Below are positions 63,006 through 64,000 of a DNA stretch of 64,000 nucleotides, piece by piece. The notes under the pieces were generated by a model. It was not told the origin of the DNA. It was given only the letters and a program-made list of their open reading frames with translations, and ran no database searches. This stretch comes from Aplectana chamaeleonis (Eukaryota > Nematoda > Chromadorea > Rhabditida > Cosmocercidae), in contig JAPDOI010000152.1 in assembly GCA_029168955.1 (NCBI GenBank), positions 620,001 through 684,000 on the forward strand. The letters run 5' to 3'. Numbering within the stretch: the stretch's first letter is position 1; every line of letters begins with the position of its first letter. A program made the translations under genes and the position numbers.

Positions 63006-64000
63006 AGAAATTGCAGAGTGTGCGTGTAAGGTTCTCTAAACCTATGGGTTCACAGTCAATGAGTTCGGCCACTACTCTCTGATGTAAATTTGGCTCAAGT
63101 TGAGGTTCAAGGTTTTTCTGTTCTCTGCCAAATTTTGCCTATTTTCACAGAAAACAAAGAAAAATATCCAAAAATGGGCAGAAAACAGGAAACAGTAGAG
63201 AGAAAATCCTGCACACCCCTGGTTCTTGGCTCTTTTTTGTTCTTCTTTCGCCATTAAGAGCCTAAGACCTCCTCGCTTATCATTTCATTGTAGAAATCCA
63301 CAGAGAAGGATAGTTGTGAACGGTGTCTTTGAAGATCTACACGAAAGAATCAGTCGAAAAATGTTGAAGTTTGAAAGCTCATAATTTTCTATTCAGGACC
63401 TTTTTTCGAAGTCTAGAAAACGGGACCTTAATTTTTAGGCACCTTCTAACGATTTATAACGAAAAAAAGCCCTAAAAAGTTTTGTGTTTCAAACTGTTTC
63501 GGTTTTTGAGCTAACCGCGTCGTATGCAGTAGGATGCTCTGAATGCCGGTAACTTATTGTTTCTTCTATATACAAAGAATTTTTATCAAAATTTTGGATG
63601 GTTCAAAATTTTTGTGTTTCTGAGAATGTTATTAGTCTTCTTTAGTGGAAGCTATGGGCGATAGTAATGTTTTCTGTGCTGATTGAGCTTTTATCGTTAG
63701 TACTGTTTATCATGGTTGTCAAATTGTTTCTCTTATGGTGTTATGCATGACGTAAGCCGTAAATTACTGTAATGTTGCGCAGCTGTTGATTTTATAGTGT
63801 TTGCCACTACATATGAATGAAATTATTCCATTAAAACGGAGTTTATGTATTTATGAAACAATAAATGAAGCGAGATCTGAACTGTTTTATTAGTGATGGT
63901 GCTTTTCTTATGATTCAAGTTTAGTTACGACGTGATGTGACCATATGATGAGTAGTTAAGCAGTCATAGAGTATTCAGCGGTTAAAGGGTACTGTAGGAG
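63006..64000. other. No recognised gene
   Basis: 63110-63215 carries the CAGAAAACAGAAAA-type repeat also seen near 2390-2490 and 4430-4500. The rest is AT-rich without splice-flanked open frames that I can support. Confidence 0.4.

Overview
The window looks like an animal genome, most likely a parasitic nematode of the strongylid (hookworm) type. The evidence is short TTTCAG-type splice acceptors, a few short exons separated by very long introns, nematode-style mariner, Ty3/Gypsy and non-LTR elements, and dozens of miniature inverted-repeat transposons (MITEs). No rRNA, CRISPR array, functional tRNA or bacterial gene was seen. The species assignment is inference.

Two host genes can be reconstructed from exons whose reading phases join exactly. 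On the minus strand, 4862-19464 holds six exons of a cGMP-dependent protein kinase (PKG) regulatory region: an inhibitory-segment exon, cyclic-nucleotide-binding domain A across four exons, and a candidate start of domain B 10 kb away. The kinase domain would lie beyond the left edge. On the plus strand, 35669-57591 holds seven exons of an unrecognised protein with a polar N-terminus, one hydrophobic segment and a long coiled coil. Introns 2 and 3 of that gene are 7.2 and 11.3 kb.

Nearly everything else is mobile DNA, much of it nested. 1-4860: a tRNA-derived SINE, a hAT-type MITE and a TA-inserting MITE, the last two inside an older unknown repeat whose uninterrupted relative lies at 61510-61840. 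5460-7004: a dead mariner with an insertion. 7742-14949: a TA-flanked MITE split by a non-LTR retrotransposon, whose endonuclease region is itself split by a 291-bp Mutator-like MITE (10-bp target duplication) and a 2.7-kb insertion carrying spliced-exon-like sequence. 16-19 kb: MITEs inside PKG introns. 21.4-24.8 kb: an inverted-repeat element with an internal minisatellite, and a 1.2-kb hAT-type element with a perfect 8-bp duplication. 27.6-30.4 kb: a diverged long-monomer tandem array. 30.9-35.3 kb: several long-inverted-repeat elements. 36-43 kb: intron 2, full of MITEs and a truncated non-LTR element. 44430-52713: a complete Ty3/Gypsy retrotransposon with two nearly identical LTRs and a CCTA target duplication, but with broken reading frames. 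53-64 kb: more MITEs, exons 4-7, a piggyBac-like TTAA element with perfect palindromes, and a second SINE copy.

The host genes have small coding exons that survive between layers of transposons. The order of several insertions can be read from target duplications and from a paralogous empty site.
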